Shown in pieces: positions 37,501 to 52,500 of a stretch of DNA of 64,000 nucleotides. Every line of letters begins with the position of its first letter. Positions within the stretch are counted from its first letter, which is position 1. The translations under genes and the position numbers were made by a program. The DNA comes from Chrysemys picta bellii. Its lineage: Eukaryota; Chordata; Testudines; Emydidae. The stretch spans positions 12,257,441 through 12,321,440 of the forward strand of contig NC_088795.1 in assembly GCF_011386835.1 (NCBI RefSeq), given 5' to 3'. A model generated the notes under the pieces. That model saw only the letters and a list, made by a program, of their open reading frames with translations. It was not told the origin of the DNA and searched no databases.

Positions 37501-40500
37501 CCTATGCCTTCTTCTACTAAACCCCAGGAGAAGCGCAAAGATAGCTCATCTCACACTGCTCAGACACACATTATTCCATTAATATGGATGCCAAAAAGAG
37601 TAAAAAGAAAAATGTCTCCCAAATCTCCATTTCTGCTTTTCTTTCATTGCAGATGCAGAAAAGTCTTGTTCCACCATCTCCTGTTACTTGCTGTTAAACA
37701 AAGAGCTGATCACTCATCTGTGCCAGAGACCATAGGAAGAGTTTTCATGCATGGCAAATGGAGGCCTACAGTCTTTTGGGCAAACTCTGGAGACCTGCCC
37801 TTGCATGGGTGTATGTATTTAGGCAAGGACAATTCTTCGGTGGTGCCTAACACTAGATATGAAAAATCGTACAATTGTGGGGTACCTGAGAGTAGCCCAT
37901 CATGCAAATCAAGGAGGTTTGTGAGCATGGGGACCAAGCTTCCTTGTTGTCTTCCAAAAGCAAGGAGGAGATAATTGGGAAAGCAATGAAGGTAACAATC
38001 AGCAAAGGAGACTCTTCCCAGGCCCTGAGCTTGATACCAGCTCTCTTTCTCTTTGCTATCTTCCCTGCATATCCTGAACCTGTTTCACCCCATGTTTTTC
38101 ACCCTCCATCCATCTCAGGTCCCTTGGCACACTGTCTCCTCTTAAAATTTTACACTACAATTTTCACTATTTCAGTCCCTGCCATCTGCCCTGACACCTC
38201 AGGCACATCTATTATTGACCAAATCTGCACCTCAGGTCATTGCTACACTTTTCTTCCTATACCTTCAAACTGTGCCCTCACTGGATTCTTTGTTCTTCTT
38301 CCCTATCCATCCTTCATGTATCCACCCTACTGTGAAGGTCACTCCCTCTTCCAGCATATGCCTGTACTTTATGTGCTCTCCCACAAGAGAAATGAATCAT
38401 GAATACTACAGTAATTGGCAGCAGGGAGACACCCAGAGTGTGGGAACAGCTTCATTGAATCAGTGGACCAGAGGAGGTTACATTGAGAGAATTTAAAAAG
38501 CTGTTGCAAAACCCACCTATCTGTTAAAGCTTATCCATAACCAACGTTAAAAACAAACCAAGAAAAAATGAAACCAAATAAGCTAAAGGAAACAAACAGG
38601 CATAGACTCAGAGACTGGAAAGGGTGAATCCCCTACAAAGTATCCTCTGGACATCAGCATGCAGATCTAACTGTTCAGCACTGAGGCTCTTTGTTGATGG
38701 GGTCCCTGGGGGAAAAAAACCTGGATGGTTGGCTGGCTGAAACACAATTCTAAGTGACAGGAGATAGACAGAAACGGTGATAAGGGGTCAAAGGGAGGGC
38801 AGCAACTTTCCGTACTCAAATTCAGGCTCTAAGGACGAAGAGCCTGGCTGCAGCTGACTCTGGGTGTTAGCTGGACCATTCTTCTATAATCTCTTAGCTA
38901 ATAGGTCTGGTGTGACAGCAACACCCCCAATCATTCTTGCCAAGAATCCTATAGGCCTTGAGGTTACTTAAGGCTACATTTTCCTCCCTTAGCATCTTAG
39001 GGATCAATAAATGAAAGGAAATGTACAAACCAGGTATTGTGGAAACAGAAAGGAGATGTTATTCTTTCTGGAAATCTGCTCTCATATATTTCAACTTACT
39101 GATTATCATTGGCACAAAAAAAATTAATGAGGGAGCAATTCCACTGGTTGTTTAGATGGCAAAAGTTTATCTTCTTCGAGGATCTCTCTCTCACATAAGT
39201 GAATGGATACTTTAGTTAACCTGCTTGCATATTGAGATGCTTATATGAAATGAACCTCTTTTATAGTTAATTTATTTTTTCCACCCAAATTGCAGAAGAA
39301 CCAGATCTCCTCTTAGGAAATTAATGCTATGGGTTCATTGATATAAATAATAGGCTCCAGATTGTCTGCATTGATCCATTATTGCTGAGATTTCAGGAGA
39401 GAGCACTGAATGCCTCACATTGCCAGAACAATCTAGACTCTGGAAAACAGCCTGAGGTGTAGATGCTATCCTGAATGGAAGAGCTTTATGCTGGTACTAA
39501 TCATTCCACGTTACCAAGTGCAGGAATTGATAATGGTGTGGAGTTACTGGAATGTGTAACACAACTCCTCCAAGCATAAGTAATGCCTCAGCTGAGCTGC
39601 CGCCGCCACTGATCTCAAATTTCTTGTAAAAAACAAAAGAATTCAGCTATTTTACATCCTTGCTTGGTATCCTTAAACTTCAAATGAACTGTGAAGAACA
39701 AGGTAGCATGTTCCAGTTCCGGGCTAAAACTGCAATACCAGAGATGCAGTGCTGTAGACCTGCCCTCTTTTCTGGACTGATGGGGAGATCAAAAGGGACA
39801 AAGCCACAGAGGAGGAAATGTCCATGAGGCAGCAATTAGAAACTGATGTTATCAGTTTCCATTCCCTTAGGGAAAAGAGTCAAGGGAGGGGAAACATAGA
39901 CCCTGACATTATGGAATCCAGAGCCAAGAAACACAGATGTGTATCTAATAGGGGATCTCTGAAAAAAGAGCCACCTTTGCAACAGTAAATATGGGTACAG
40001 TTCTCATTAAGATTTTAGAAAGGAAGACTTTTATAAAACTGAAAAGCCCTTCCACACCAACTTTCACCAAAGAAACTTCCTCTGAGGAGAGGAAATGCCA
40101 GCTTGTTTAGAAAAAAATACCTTTCCTTTATGCACATAATCACACAGCCTTTTGAGCTATTATATTGCTGGCCAGAGATTCTGCAACATCAAGAGTAGGC
40201 TGGAAACTTAATCAGCTTCTTAGGATGAATATTACAGGCTTTCCCTAGAACTTCTGAGGAAGGATTTGTCCTTAGGCAATCCCTAAAGCCAAAGAACTAG
40301 CAGCTGCATTGAAGAATGGGCTTCACATCCACACCAGTTATCACGGGACTTGTATGAACCTCAGAGTAGGGAGCTTTTCTGTTTATTTTGTGGTTAGGTT
40401 AAAATACCATAAATATATTTTTTCTATACCCCATTACCTAAACTTCAAAAATAAACTTGGAGGAAAAGATTTTGCTGACCACGGCTTTTTGTGTGCTTCT

Positions 40501-43500
40501 GCTGAATCACTCCACCAGCCTGCAAATAGAGTTAGGGTTGCAGCCTGGTTTCTAGAGCAGCGGTTCTCAAACTGTGGGTCAGGACCCCAAAGGGGGTGGG
40601 ACTCCATTTTAATGGGGTCACCAGTGCTGGCTCAGACTTGATGGGGTCTGGGGGCGGGGCCAAAGCCCGAGCCCCACCGCCCAGCACCAAAGCCAAAGCC
40701 CAAGGGCTTCAGCCCTGGGTGGTGGGGGTCAGGTTACAGGCCCCCTGCCTGGAGCTGAAGCCCCTGGGCTTCGGCTTTGGCCCCCCCGCCCGGGATGGTG
40801 GGGCTCAGGCTTTGGACCCCTTGGGGTCATGTAATAATTTTTGTTGTCAGAAGCGGGTCGCAGTGCAATGGAGTTTGAGAACCCCTGTTCATGAGAAGAA
40901 TACGATTTCCTTTCTGAGGCCAGCATCAACTTTCCTGCCAGAGGGATCAGATAGGAAGGTGTTGCCATCTGCAGGACAGAAGGACTTCTAGAAACATATC
41001 AGTATAGTTGAATCCAGCACAGGAAAAGAGCCCCATAATTGTGATATGTCTGTAAAGAATTTGTATCAATTTATCAAAACTTTTAGAATGGGGGATTCCT
41101 CATCAGGAATATCTCTGACCTCCGATACAACCTAATCCTGATCAGATAAAGCTAGACAAGTTCTGTATCTCCTCTCAGCATCTAGAAAGATCCCCCCGTG
41201 TCCCCAACTTTTTCAGCTTTAAGACAAGCCTGTAAATCCGTAGAAAATAATTTAATCAGATTATTGATGCCATCCAATTTAACGTTCCTCAAAGAGTCAT
41301 TGTTTGAGGATTTGTATTTATTGTACTCACTGGGTTCTTAAAAAAAAAGGAAAACCTTTTAAAGTTTCTTTTGAAGGTGTGTGGGTTTGTTTGGGGGTAG
41401 ATGTCTTATTCTTAGGAGAAACTGAGGGTGACTATTTTTACTTACTTTTCACCTTTGCCCTTATTGGTGGAGGAGGGATCATTGTTGTCAGAGAAAGAAC
41501 CACTCAGAAGAAATACAGAATGGGACTTGGTTTAGTGAGATTTAGCAAGGAACAGAGGGCTCTTCCATCAAGAGGTCATAAATGTTTAAAGTGTGGTTCT
41601 ACTCTAACGAGTGGCTGCAAAAATGACACTGTGAGATTAGATGCTTATTGCCCTTCACTGATTTCAGATACAATTCTTAATTCTTAATTTTATAAGTAAA
41701 AATATGCATTTTAAAAAATGTTAGACCTTCAAGCCCTCCGTGAGATCTGAAAGTCAAGCTTTTCTTCTTTTCTCCTCACTCATCATCATCAATTACCCTG
41801 AGCCAAAATGATGAGCATTGGATTCCAGATGCTCCTTAACAACAGGTTATCGAATGCTAAGTGGGGCATCATTGGTGGGATGGTCTTGGGACATCACACT
41901 GTGAGGTTTTTGATTTGTCAGGGAAGTCGGGATCAGAATGAGGGAAGAATTCTGACTAGTATCTTACTTTTTAGAAGTCAGATGGTAAGAGGTTTATGAG
42001 GGTAGGTTCAAACATTGTATGATGCAAATTATAACTCAATGTAACCAGGAAACATACACGCTTTAAAAAAAGATTTATCCCATTAGATCATTTCACCACA
42101 ATTAGTATATCCACTCTCATTTATAGATTAAAACAAGGAAAAGGTATGTAAAAAATGTATGCCAAAATGCTAAATTTGAGATTTCAAATTAATAATAGAA
42201 AATCCAATGAAGGTTCCCCTAGCAGCTATCTCCTTGCTCTCAGGGATTACAAGAACGTTGTCCATTATCTGAGCATTGGGTAACTTGACTACAATGCAGT
42301 AAATAATACACATAGTATACATAAAAGAACTTCACTTTGTTTTATAACCAAAGATGTGAATACTGTTGCAGATTACAAACATGTAAGTATAACAGATGTT
42401 TGTAATCTGCAACAGTATTCACATCTTTGGTTATAAAACAAAGTGAAGTTCTTTTGTGTATAGTATGTGTATTATAGTACGTGTAAACGGAGTGTTTTGA
42501 GGAAACCAACAAAACACTTCCCTTGTTTTATCATTTCCCTCTCAACTGGGCCCTGATTCACCGGGGCTGCGGCTGAGCTGAGGTTGCGGGCACCTCATAA
42601 GTACAAAGGTGGCTGTACACTTCTTTTGCACCTCCCAAAGTAGGCTACAGCAGGGGCTGCTCTAAATGACTCCCCACAGAGCCACCTAGCACTACAGTGT
42701 GGCTGAAGTGCAGAGCTCCATTCCACTATGACAGGGGCTGTATAAGTTCTGCTGGCTATATGCCTCTAGGGAATCCCCTCCTTCTAAGACTGGGAGCTTT
42801 CCACAGAGCCATCACACAGGGGTCACAACACAGGGCAGAATCTAGCCCTTTGTGTCTGTAATTCAACCATTTTATAAAGACGGATTAAATAGGGATGGAA
42901 ATCATGCCCACAAAGACAACTTTTGGATCGTCTACAAAGCTCCTATCAAGCCAAATAAGGGTTAAACTGATAGAAGCATCTTTAATTAATTCATCCTCTA
43001 ATAAGTCACCCAATTCCCAAGTTACGGCCAGCTTTTGGGTTGGCAAAAGCCCTGTTACACACCTACACATCCATCTTCCTTTCATTCCCGCACTTGTTTT
43101 GTTACGGATGCTTTGACTAGAAGAATAGATAATTTAGCCTATAAAAATACAAAGACACCTCTCTAGAAGTACAATACATTTGACTGGGAGGAAAGCAGCA
43201 CATTGTATCTTTGCCAGCCAAGAGCATGTTGGGAGTCTCAACATGGGGGTGGGGGGGGGAAGAGTAGGTTGGAGGCACAAGTTGGGAGCAGATTCTGTGG
43301 TTGAGTTTTATGGGGGAGGGAGGAATGTGAGGAGGAGCCAGGGGCTTGATGGTGATCTCCTTTATCAAGCTATACAACAAAAAAAATGGATTCTATTCAG
43401 TGGTTGGGTGAAGCTTTTGGCTGGGTCCGCTGCCTTGTTCCCCTGCTTCATTTCCCCAATGTTCATAAATATGAAATCCTACTTCAAAGGAGAGCCAATG

Positions 43501-46500
43501 AAAAAGCCACTTATATGTCGAATAGTACATTATGCACAGAGACACAGGAGGAAAAGGACCTATTAATAACAATAGTCAGAAAGTAGAGGCTTCATCCTTG
43601 ACAAATAAAACAAGCAAATAAAGTCCTACAAAGTATATGCCGGGTGAACATTTAAAGACCATATAAGATAATGCTACCCTTTTAGAAGGCAATGTTGGAT
43701 GACGGTCTATTGTGTACAATACAGAAATGAATATTGAGTCTACAGAGATATTCAAATTCTGGAAAGAGTACAGAACTTGACAAATTAGCTTAAGGGGCAT
43801 GAAAAAGATTTCCCAATGAAGCAAGGCTCATTGAATTTAAAGATATGTGTTGAGAAAAGGTGACGGCAAAGGAAGTGTTATTATAGCTTTTAAGTACCTC
43901 TGGGGTGAAACAATGAAACAGGAAATATTTCCAGGAGGGGGTTTTCAGAAAGCTGAGTGAATACTGCAAAACAGCATTTGCAAACATTTGCTGGAATAAA
44001 AATCTATAGATGTATTTCAGTGGTAATTCATAACCCTTTCATTTGTCTTTCACAAATATTCATACAAATAACTTTCATGTGCAAGAATGTTCATAGAAAG
44101 AAAAAGTCTTACAAATACCTGTGCAAATATATAGTTGCAAAGTTTTGCGACAGAAGCATTTGCATGGTCATCTGGAAACTGACTTAAACAGCTTCAATTC
44201 CTCCCCCGCATATAAAAGTTTCAGACAGCCAATCATGGAACAAAAACAATAGCCCTGGGACTCAGATGTCCAGTCACACAGCATAAATAATGAATTATGG
44301 ATGGTGAATAGGAGTTGCTTATAATCTGTAGGCAATCCCAGACTGAAAGATATTTGCATAAAACATTAATCAAATGAGCTTGAAAAAGAAGTTCATGCTA
44401 GCTTAAGTCTGTGGATCTAAGTAAATCTGCAAACAGACAAAGAACTAATTTACTCAAATAAACTATTTGCTACGAATACTTTACACAGTTCTGGATATCA
44501 AATGTACATGGAGGATTCATGCAATCATAGAATCATAGAATATTAGGGTTGGAAGAGACCTCAGGAGTCATCCAGTCCAATCCCCTGCCCAAAGCAGGAC
44601 CAACACCAACTAAATCATCCCAGACAGGGCTTTGTCAAGCCTGGCCTTAAAAACCTCTAGGGATGGAAATTCCACCACCTCCCTAGGTAACCCATTCCAG
44701 TGCTTCACCACCCTCCTAGTGAAATAGTGTTTCCTAATATCCAACCTAGACTTCCCCCACTGCAACTTGAGTCCTTTGCTTCTTGTTCTGTCATCTGCCA
44801 CCACTGAGAACAGCTGGGCTCCATCCTCTTTGGAACCCCCCTTCAGGTAGTTGAAGGCTGCTATCAAATCCCCCCTCACTCTTCTCTTCTGCAGATTAAA
44901 TAACCCCAATTCCCTCAGCCTCCCCTCATAAGTCAAGTGCCCCAGCCCCCTAATCATTTTCGATGTCCTCTGCTGGAATCTCTCCAATTTGTCCACATCC
45001 CTTCTGTAGTGGGGGGACCAAAACTGGACGCAATACTCCAGGTGTGGCCTCACCAGTGCCAAATCTAGGGGAATAATCACTTCCCTCAATCTGCTGGCAA
45101 TGCTCCTACTAATACAGCCCATTATGCCGTTGGCCTTCTTGGCAACAAGGGCATACTGCTGATTCATATCCAGCTTCTCGTCCACTGTAATCCCCAGGTC
45201 CTTTTCTGTAGAATTGGTGCTTAGCCGGTCGGTCCCCGGCTTGTAATGGAGGACGGGATTCTTTGATCCTAAGTGCAGGACTCTGCACTTGTCCTTGTTG
45301 AACCTCATCAGATTTCTTTTGGCCCAATCCTCCAATTTGTCTAGGTCACTCTGGACCGTATCTCTACCCTCCAGTGTATCTACCTCTCCCCCCATTTTAG
45401 TGTCATCTGCAAACTTGCTGAGGGTGCAATTCATTCCATCATCCAGATCATTAATAAAGATGTTGAACAAAACCGGCCTCAGGACTGATCCCGGGACACT
45501 CTGCTTGATGCTGGCTGCCAACTAGATCTACATCAAGTTGTTGATCACTACCCGTTAAGCCGACATTCTAGACAGCTTTCTATCCACTTTATAGTCCATT
45601 CATTCAATCCATACTTCTTTAACTTGCTAGCAAGAATACTGTGGGAGACCATATCAAAAGCTTTGCTAAAGGCAAGATATATCACATCCACCGCTTTCCC
45701 CATATCCACAGAGCCAATTATCTCATCATAGAAGGCAATCAGGTTGGTCAGCCATGACTTGCCCTTGGTGAATCCATGTTGACTGTTCCTGATCACCTTC
45801 CTCTCCTCCAAGTGCTTCAGAATGGATTCCTTGAGGACCTGCTCCATGATTTTGCCGGGGACTGAAGTGAGGCTGACCAGTCTGAAGTTCCCTGGGTTCT
45901 CTTTCTTCCCTTTTTAAAATACGGGCACTATATTTACCTTTTTCCAATCATCCGGGACCTCCCCCGATCACCACAAATTTTCAAAGATAATCGCCAATGG
46001 CTCTGCAATCACATCAGCCAACTCCCTCAGCACCCTTGGATGCATTAGATCTGGACCCATGGACTTGTGCATGTCCAGCTTTTCTAAATCGTCCTTAACC
46101 TGTTCTTTCACCACTGAAGGCTGCTCACCTCCTCCCCATACTGTGTTGCCCATTGCAGCAGTCTGGGAGCTGACCTTGTCTGTGAAGACTGAGGCAAAAA
46201 AAGCATTAAGTACTTCAGCTTTTTCTATATCATGTGGTTGCCTCTCCCATTCAGTAAGGGTCCCACACTTTCCCTGACCTTCTTCTTGTTGCTAACGTAC
46301 CTGTAGAAACCCTTCTTGTTACCCTTCACATCCCTTGCTAGCTGCAACTCCAGTCGTGCTTTGGCCTTCCTGATTACACCCCTGCATGCTCGAGCAATAT
46401 TTTTATACTCTTCCCTAGTCATCTGTCCAAGTTTCCACTTCTTGTAAGCTTCCTTTCTGAGTTTAAGCTCACCGAAGACTTCACTGTTAAGCCAAGCTGG

Positions 46501-49500
46501 TCACCTGCCATATTTGCTCTTCTTTCTGCACATTCTGCTATTCTTACTGATTTAAGGAAAGGGTTTAACATTAGTTATGGATGTAGCTGTGCAGATTTTT
46601 AATTAAATGTTATTGTAATTTAGGCTACATGTCCTAAAGGACAACAGTAGTAACAGGATGCGCAGGAAGCAGGCCGAGCTTTCATTGGAGCAAATACATT
46701 CACACGGCCGTCGCTACAAAGAAAACACTGGGAGAACTGGTTCATTTAAATACTGTATCAACAATTCTAAGCATGGGAGAACACAGGCAAATCCTGACTA
46801 CAAGTGAAGAAAACAGGTATTTAACTGGTCCGCATAGCTAAGCTGTGAAACAGGTCATTACTAATTCCATAGCAATTTCTCTTTCTGATTATAAAACAAA
46901 AAGTGTCTCAGATCACTAATTCTTCTGAGTCTTGGCTGGTAGAAGCCAGAAAACTGTATAGTACTTTTGCCTATCAAACGTCACTGCTTTAATTAGATCA
47001 GCATTGTAGATGGGAACTTGGAAAGTTAGTCCTGCTTCCTTAAACCTCATAACTAACAATATAAGAGAACTAATTCTTCTTCCCGGGCAATGAATGGCAA
47101 AATTCCCATTGATTTTCATGAGAGCAGGATTGAGCCCACAGCTTTTCACTGACTATAATTACTACACAAACATACAGAGAAGTTCCAAACACTAACTTTC
47201 CCACAGAGGCTTCATGGAAAAAACAACTATATGATTAGTAAGAAGCTTTCAACATTTCATTATATTAATAATACATTTTGCTACACTCCTACTAAACATG
47301 ACTGAAATTAAGCAACACCCATTTTTACTTCATTTATAAATGACACTTCTGAAGTTCTAACATCAAAACAATGTTGCAATAGGGTAATATCTTATTTAAA
47401 ATTAAATAGCATTTGTTATTCTTTTTACTCTGCAATTATAGCGGCATATCAGTGCCGCTATAACTAAGGAAGCATCAGTCATTCCATTATAAACCTTATT
47501 TTCAGGGGGGACATAAATTGAACCATAACTAAATTCCTCCGGGCTAAGAGTTAACGTTAGAGGTCTCAGATGAAAAGATACTTTGGTTTTCATTTATAAA
47601 TGTTGATAAGCACAACCTAAATAATATGGTATACTACAAAAGGGGTCAGATATACATACCAATAATTTAAAAGAATATACAAAAAATTGTAAGTAATATA
47701 CAAGTTTGGAAAATGAGGATGTATCTGCATTATTTTTTTCTAAATATCATGTGTACCTCAGTTTACCTCTGTGATTTCACCCTGCCTGGCTCCACAGAAT
47801 TATATCAAAGGATGCTGTTAGGGGAAAATCAATGGGAAATGAAACTATGGCAAAAATAAGGTACAGTCCAGAGAACACCACCTTGTGGAAACAATGAGGA
47901 AGCTATCAATTGGGAAATACCCCGGGCTAGATTCCAACTAGGCTGGCAAAGTTTACTCTTCCATACCTAGGATCATAGGGGATGCTAAAACCTTAAAGAT
48001 GCTGGCTTAGGGAAGAAGGAGGTAGAGTTAGTTGTCAGCAGCTGCCTGGGGGGAGAAGACTCTGACAGAGACACACTAAGAAAGCAGCACAGAAACCTCA
48101 GCAAACCGACTCTCAACCCAGAGATGGAGACAGCCAGGCAAAAGGGAACTTACAAAAGCTTGCAAGGAAAGATTATGGGGTAGGTAAAGACCTATGCGTA
48201 TAAATGTTTTTGTTGTTATCCTTTGTTGTGTGAATTATGTACATTTGGCTGAATAAACAATGCTTTCTTTTGAATAAAATATTTTTGAGTCACTTTAATC
48301 AGCAGCTGTTTCAGGCTCCCAGCGGAAAACAGTTGTCAGGTGCCAAACGCAGTTGGATCTTTTGGGTTTACATGGTTAGTAAACAGGAGACTGAAGCCCA
48401 GAGATCAAGTCTAAGAGCGGTAGGACCACAAGGTTTCACCCGAGAGGGGTGAAGGTAGCTAAACCTCTCCCCAAAGTGGTGCAAGTTGAGAGAGATTAAA
48501 AGGGATCTAAAGTGCATCTCGCCCTGTAACCGTGACAACATGACTGACAGAAGATACTATTTTAATACATTGAAAAATTAATCATTGTCAACAGTTTTAA
48601 GCTATATTGGAGCAAACAAAGTTGATTTGTTTTGGATGCATTTTCTCATTAATATAACTTAAAAACCCATCCTTATCTGAAGTCAATGGAACTATTTATG
48701 TGCTTAAAGTTAAGAACGTATAAGTACTTTGCTGAATCAGGGCCTTAGGTATATGGGGGCAAAAGGGGAGGGCCTGATCCTAAGGCCAATGGTAGCAGCG
48801 GGAATTAAACAGACGCTCAGCACCTTTCAGGATTTGATCCTAATCGGTTGTGTAAATTAATACTTATCGCTCAGTAAGATGAAGTCCAAATTAAGGGCCA
48901 TACACGAATAGTCCCATTTAAGTCAATGTAATTATTTGGGAGAGAAAGACAAACTGCATTTGTCGCATAGCTTTGAAATCAAGATGAAATGGTGGTTGTT
49001 GAGACTATTCTCGGTGATGAAATATTGTGATTGGCCCAGAAAAAACAAGGGACAAGGAAGACAGGAAGAGAAGGAGAGTTGGGATTCTGGATAGTTTGTC
49101 ATACTGACACTGTGAGCTAGAAACAAACTACCATTTCTGCTTCGAGATTTGTGTTTCATAGAACCATAGAATATCAGGGACCTCAGGAGGTCATCTAGTC
49201 CAACCCCCTGCTCAAAGCAGGACCAACACCAACTAAATCATCCTAGCCAGGGCTTTGTCAAGCCGGGCCTTAAAACCTCTAAGGATGGAGATTCCACCAC
49301 CTCCCGAGGTAACCCATTCCAGTGCTTCACCACCCTCCTAGTGAAATAGTGTTTCCTAATATCCAACCTAGACCTCCCCCACTGCAACTTGAGACCATTG
49401 CTTCTTGTTCTGTTTCTTAGCAAGCTTTCAGTCAGGTCCTAAGTATGGACATGTATAAAAAATTAAGACACTGCATATCATTTTAAACATTTCTATGGTC

Positions 49501-52500
49501 AACATTTCTTATAGAAAATTTAATTTAGTTTTAATCAACCCCTTCCTCAATACATTGTTAGAGACCACTGTCTAACTGCATCAGTTGTGCTTATCATCAG
49601 ATTCAGCGCAGAGGAATATCTATCTTGGGAGACTGGTTCTGTGTTTGTGTGGAATAGATTTGTTGGTGAGTAGAGAGATTTCAAATCGTTGGTTATGCAC
49701 CTAAACAAGGTAAACTTAGGAACTATACATTAACAAGACTGCTAGGATGTGGTCGAAAAACGACAACTGCCTCCTGGCCAAATTGAACATGTTTATTTTA
49801 AGTAGGGATTGATGAATCTCAGAAGTGCAGAGTTTGGGCTAAATTTGGATAAGTATCCAAAAGTTCAGATTCTTATCCAAACAGTCTGAACCTCAAGAGT
49901 TTAAACAATTAAGCTGGAAATTTTGCAAGAACAAATATTTTCACGAGATTACGAGCATGGTGTTTTCTGCATGGAAACTGGAAGGAAACATTATTAATCC
50001 AAACATATTCGGAACACAGAAAAGATTGTTTGAGTATGATTCTAAAAAAATTAAGTGATGGTACTACGGATGAAATGGTCCATTTTCTTTTCCCCTGCCC
50101 CTTTTCCTCTCTCTCATTTTGGGCACCTTCACTGATCAGGTTATTAAGGTAAAGCATAATACTCTTGGACATACCTCCAGGCCTTTCATGTTCTCCATCT
50201 GTATGTAAAAGCATTGAAATAGGCATTCCTACATTCTTAGATCTTCCAGCTACAACAACATTTTTTCCAAACGTTTGTATTCCTTACAGGGAAAAACAAA
50301 ATAAAAAATAATTCAGCTAGTCTAAAAGACCCAAAAAAACCTCACCACTTGAACTTGAATATATTTTTTCCTATTTTAGTTTTAAAATAGGTGTTTTCAT
50401 AATAAGGAATTTTTGCCCTCAATTTTATATTTTTCTGCAGAACTTATCCAATTTATCACTTAAATTATCTTTCATTACTTAAAATTGAGGTTCATATAAA
50501 CTCTAGTACAGGTACTTGCATATGATATTACAAAAATATGCAAAATATATTGGTGACCATGAAATTACATCATGAAAGATCAATACATTGTTTTGACTAT
50601 TCTCGCCGTGCTCAATTTATTGTACATCTACTGGCTTTAAATATCTTATTCTATCTGCAGAATACTGCTCCATCCATCTTACTATTCTTTAAATATTCTT
50701 TTAATCCTTTCTTCTCCATTCAGTCCAGTACTGTAACATAAAAAAATAATATGAAGCAGTACATGTTTGCTGCCAAGTTTTGAAATGCCAAACCAACTTT
50801 TGACAGCAGTAGTCTCTTCAGAGACTGCACTACTTCAATGCAGAGAGAACACTTCTTTCATTTCAATTTATTCAACTAGTTAAATTCAATGATGAGTTCA
50901 CTGAAAGTTAAAACATCAACTGGGAGTTGAAAAAGAAGGAAAACTTCTTTTCCTCTTCTGATCTAGGAATAAAAACTTGGTGAAAGTGCATGGGAGCTAC
51001 TAGTTCTAAAATCTGGAAGCACATGGTGACCAGAAGTAATCTGTTCAATTCACTAAACTACAGATAATATTTACTTAGTTTATCACACGTTTTGAAAAAC
51101 TTTTTTTTCTTATGCATCCAGCACATTTAAGGTAGCTTTATTTAAAAAAAAATATCTGTTTTTGTTCATTTTTAATTGAATTTGAATTTCCATCCAAATA
51201 GAATTTGGCACAAATCACAAGTAAAAAATGAATCGTCATCTAATAAATAAGAAAGGCATAATCCTTCATTTTCTAATATAATAAAATATGTAAAAGTTAA
51301 GAATCTCAATGAATAGAAGTTAAGCTCAACTAATCGCTTAAATAAATGTATATCCTCCTGGTTAGCAAAAAGAAGCACCAAATTTAGTGAAAGGCTATAT
51401 TTAGTAGCAATTCAACATGTTTTAAAAGATACCAACTAATGAGAATCAGACTTTCTTCAGGAAATAGTTTATTTAAATCAAGCTTTCCTACTTACTGATT
51501 AAAACTGATTATTTAAATCGCTTTGATTTAAATCAATCCATCCTGCTGTATTCTATCATGTAAATATCTTTGTATATGCTTTCTTGCCAGCATTCATTTT
51601 TCTTCTCCAGAGCATTTCAATAGACATTTAGTTTCCTACCTGTTCTTTTTATAATTTCCCAAACAGCAGCAGCAGTGGCAGGTATTACAGAAGGTTGATC
51701 AAGACACAGTCGTCCAATGTTGATAATATGGAATCCATCCACATCCTTTTCAGGTGCAACAATATTGCAGACTGTTCGTTCATCTATATGATCTGGAAAA
51801 TTGTTATTTAAAAATTATATTTCTTCTCAGCTGTCAGCAGAAGTGAGCACTCCCAGCCCAAATATTTTATTTTTAAGGAAAACCACATGTATTTTATTCA
51901 GTTCAACAGTCTGTCAGGTCACCATTATTATTCACCATGACTAAACTGCCAGCCTGATCTGGGGGAAAAATCCTTGCTAACCCCACATATGGCAATCAGT
52001 AGTTTAACTGAGATCTATTTCAAAACAGATTTAGTTAAATTATCACATCTTTTGTACTACAGACAAGCCCAGATACCTCGTGAGTTAAAATTTAAATCTG
52101 TTATTAAAATATAGTGTTCATTGGTCTGTGTGAAAATAGTGTAGTGGTTTCAGTCCAGGTTCCAGTGGATTGATGTCTGCAACACTCAGAAACCACCACC
52201 ATAAATGACACACTAAACAGAGTAGTGAAGGACCAAATGAGAAAGGAGAGTGAATTACCCTCTCGCTCTTAGGGTATGTCTACATTACCCGCCAGATCGG
52301 TGGGCAGTGATCAATCCAGTGGGGATCGATTTATTGCATCTAGTCTAGACGCGATAAATCAACCCCTGAGCGCTCTCCCGTTGACTCCTGTACTCCAGCA
52401 CCGCGAGAGGCGCAGGCAGAGTCGACGGGGGAGCGGCAGCAGTCGACTCACCGCAGTAAGTCGATCTAAGTACGTCGATTTCAGCTACATTATTCACGTA

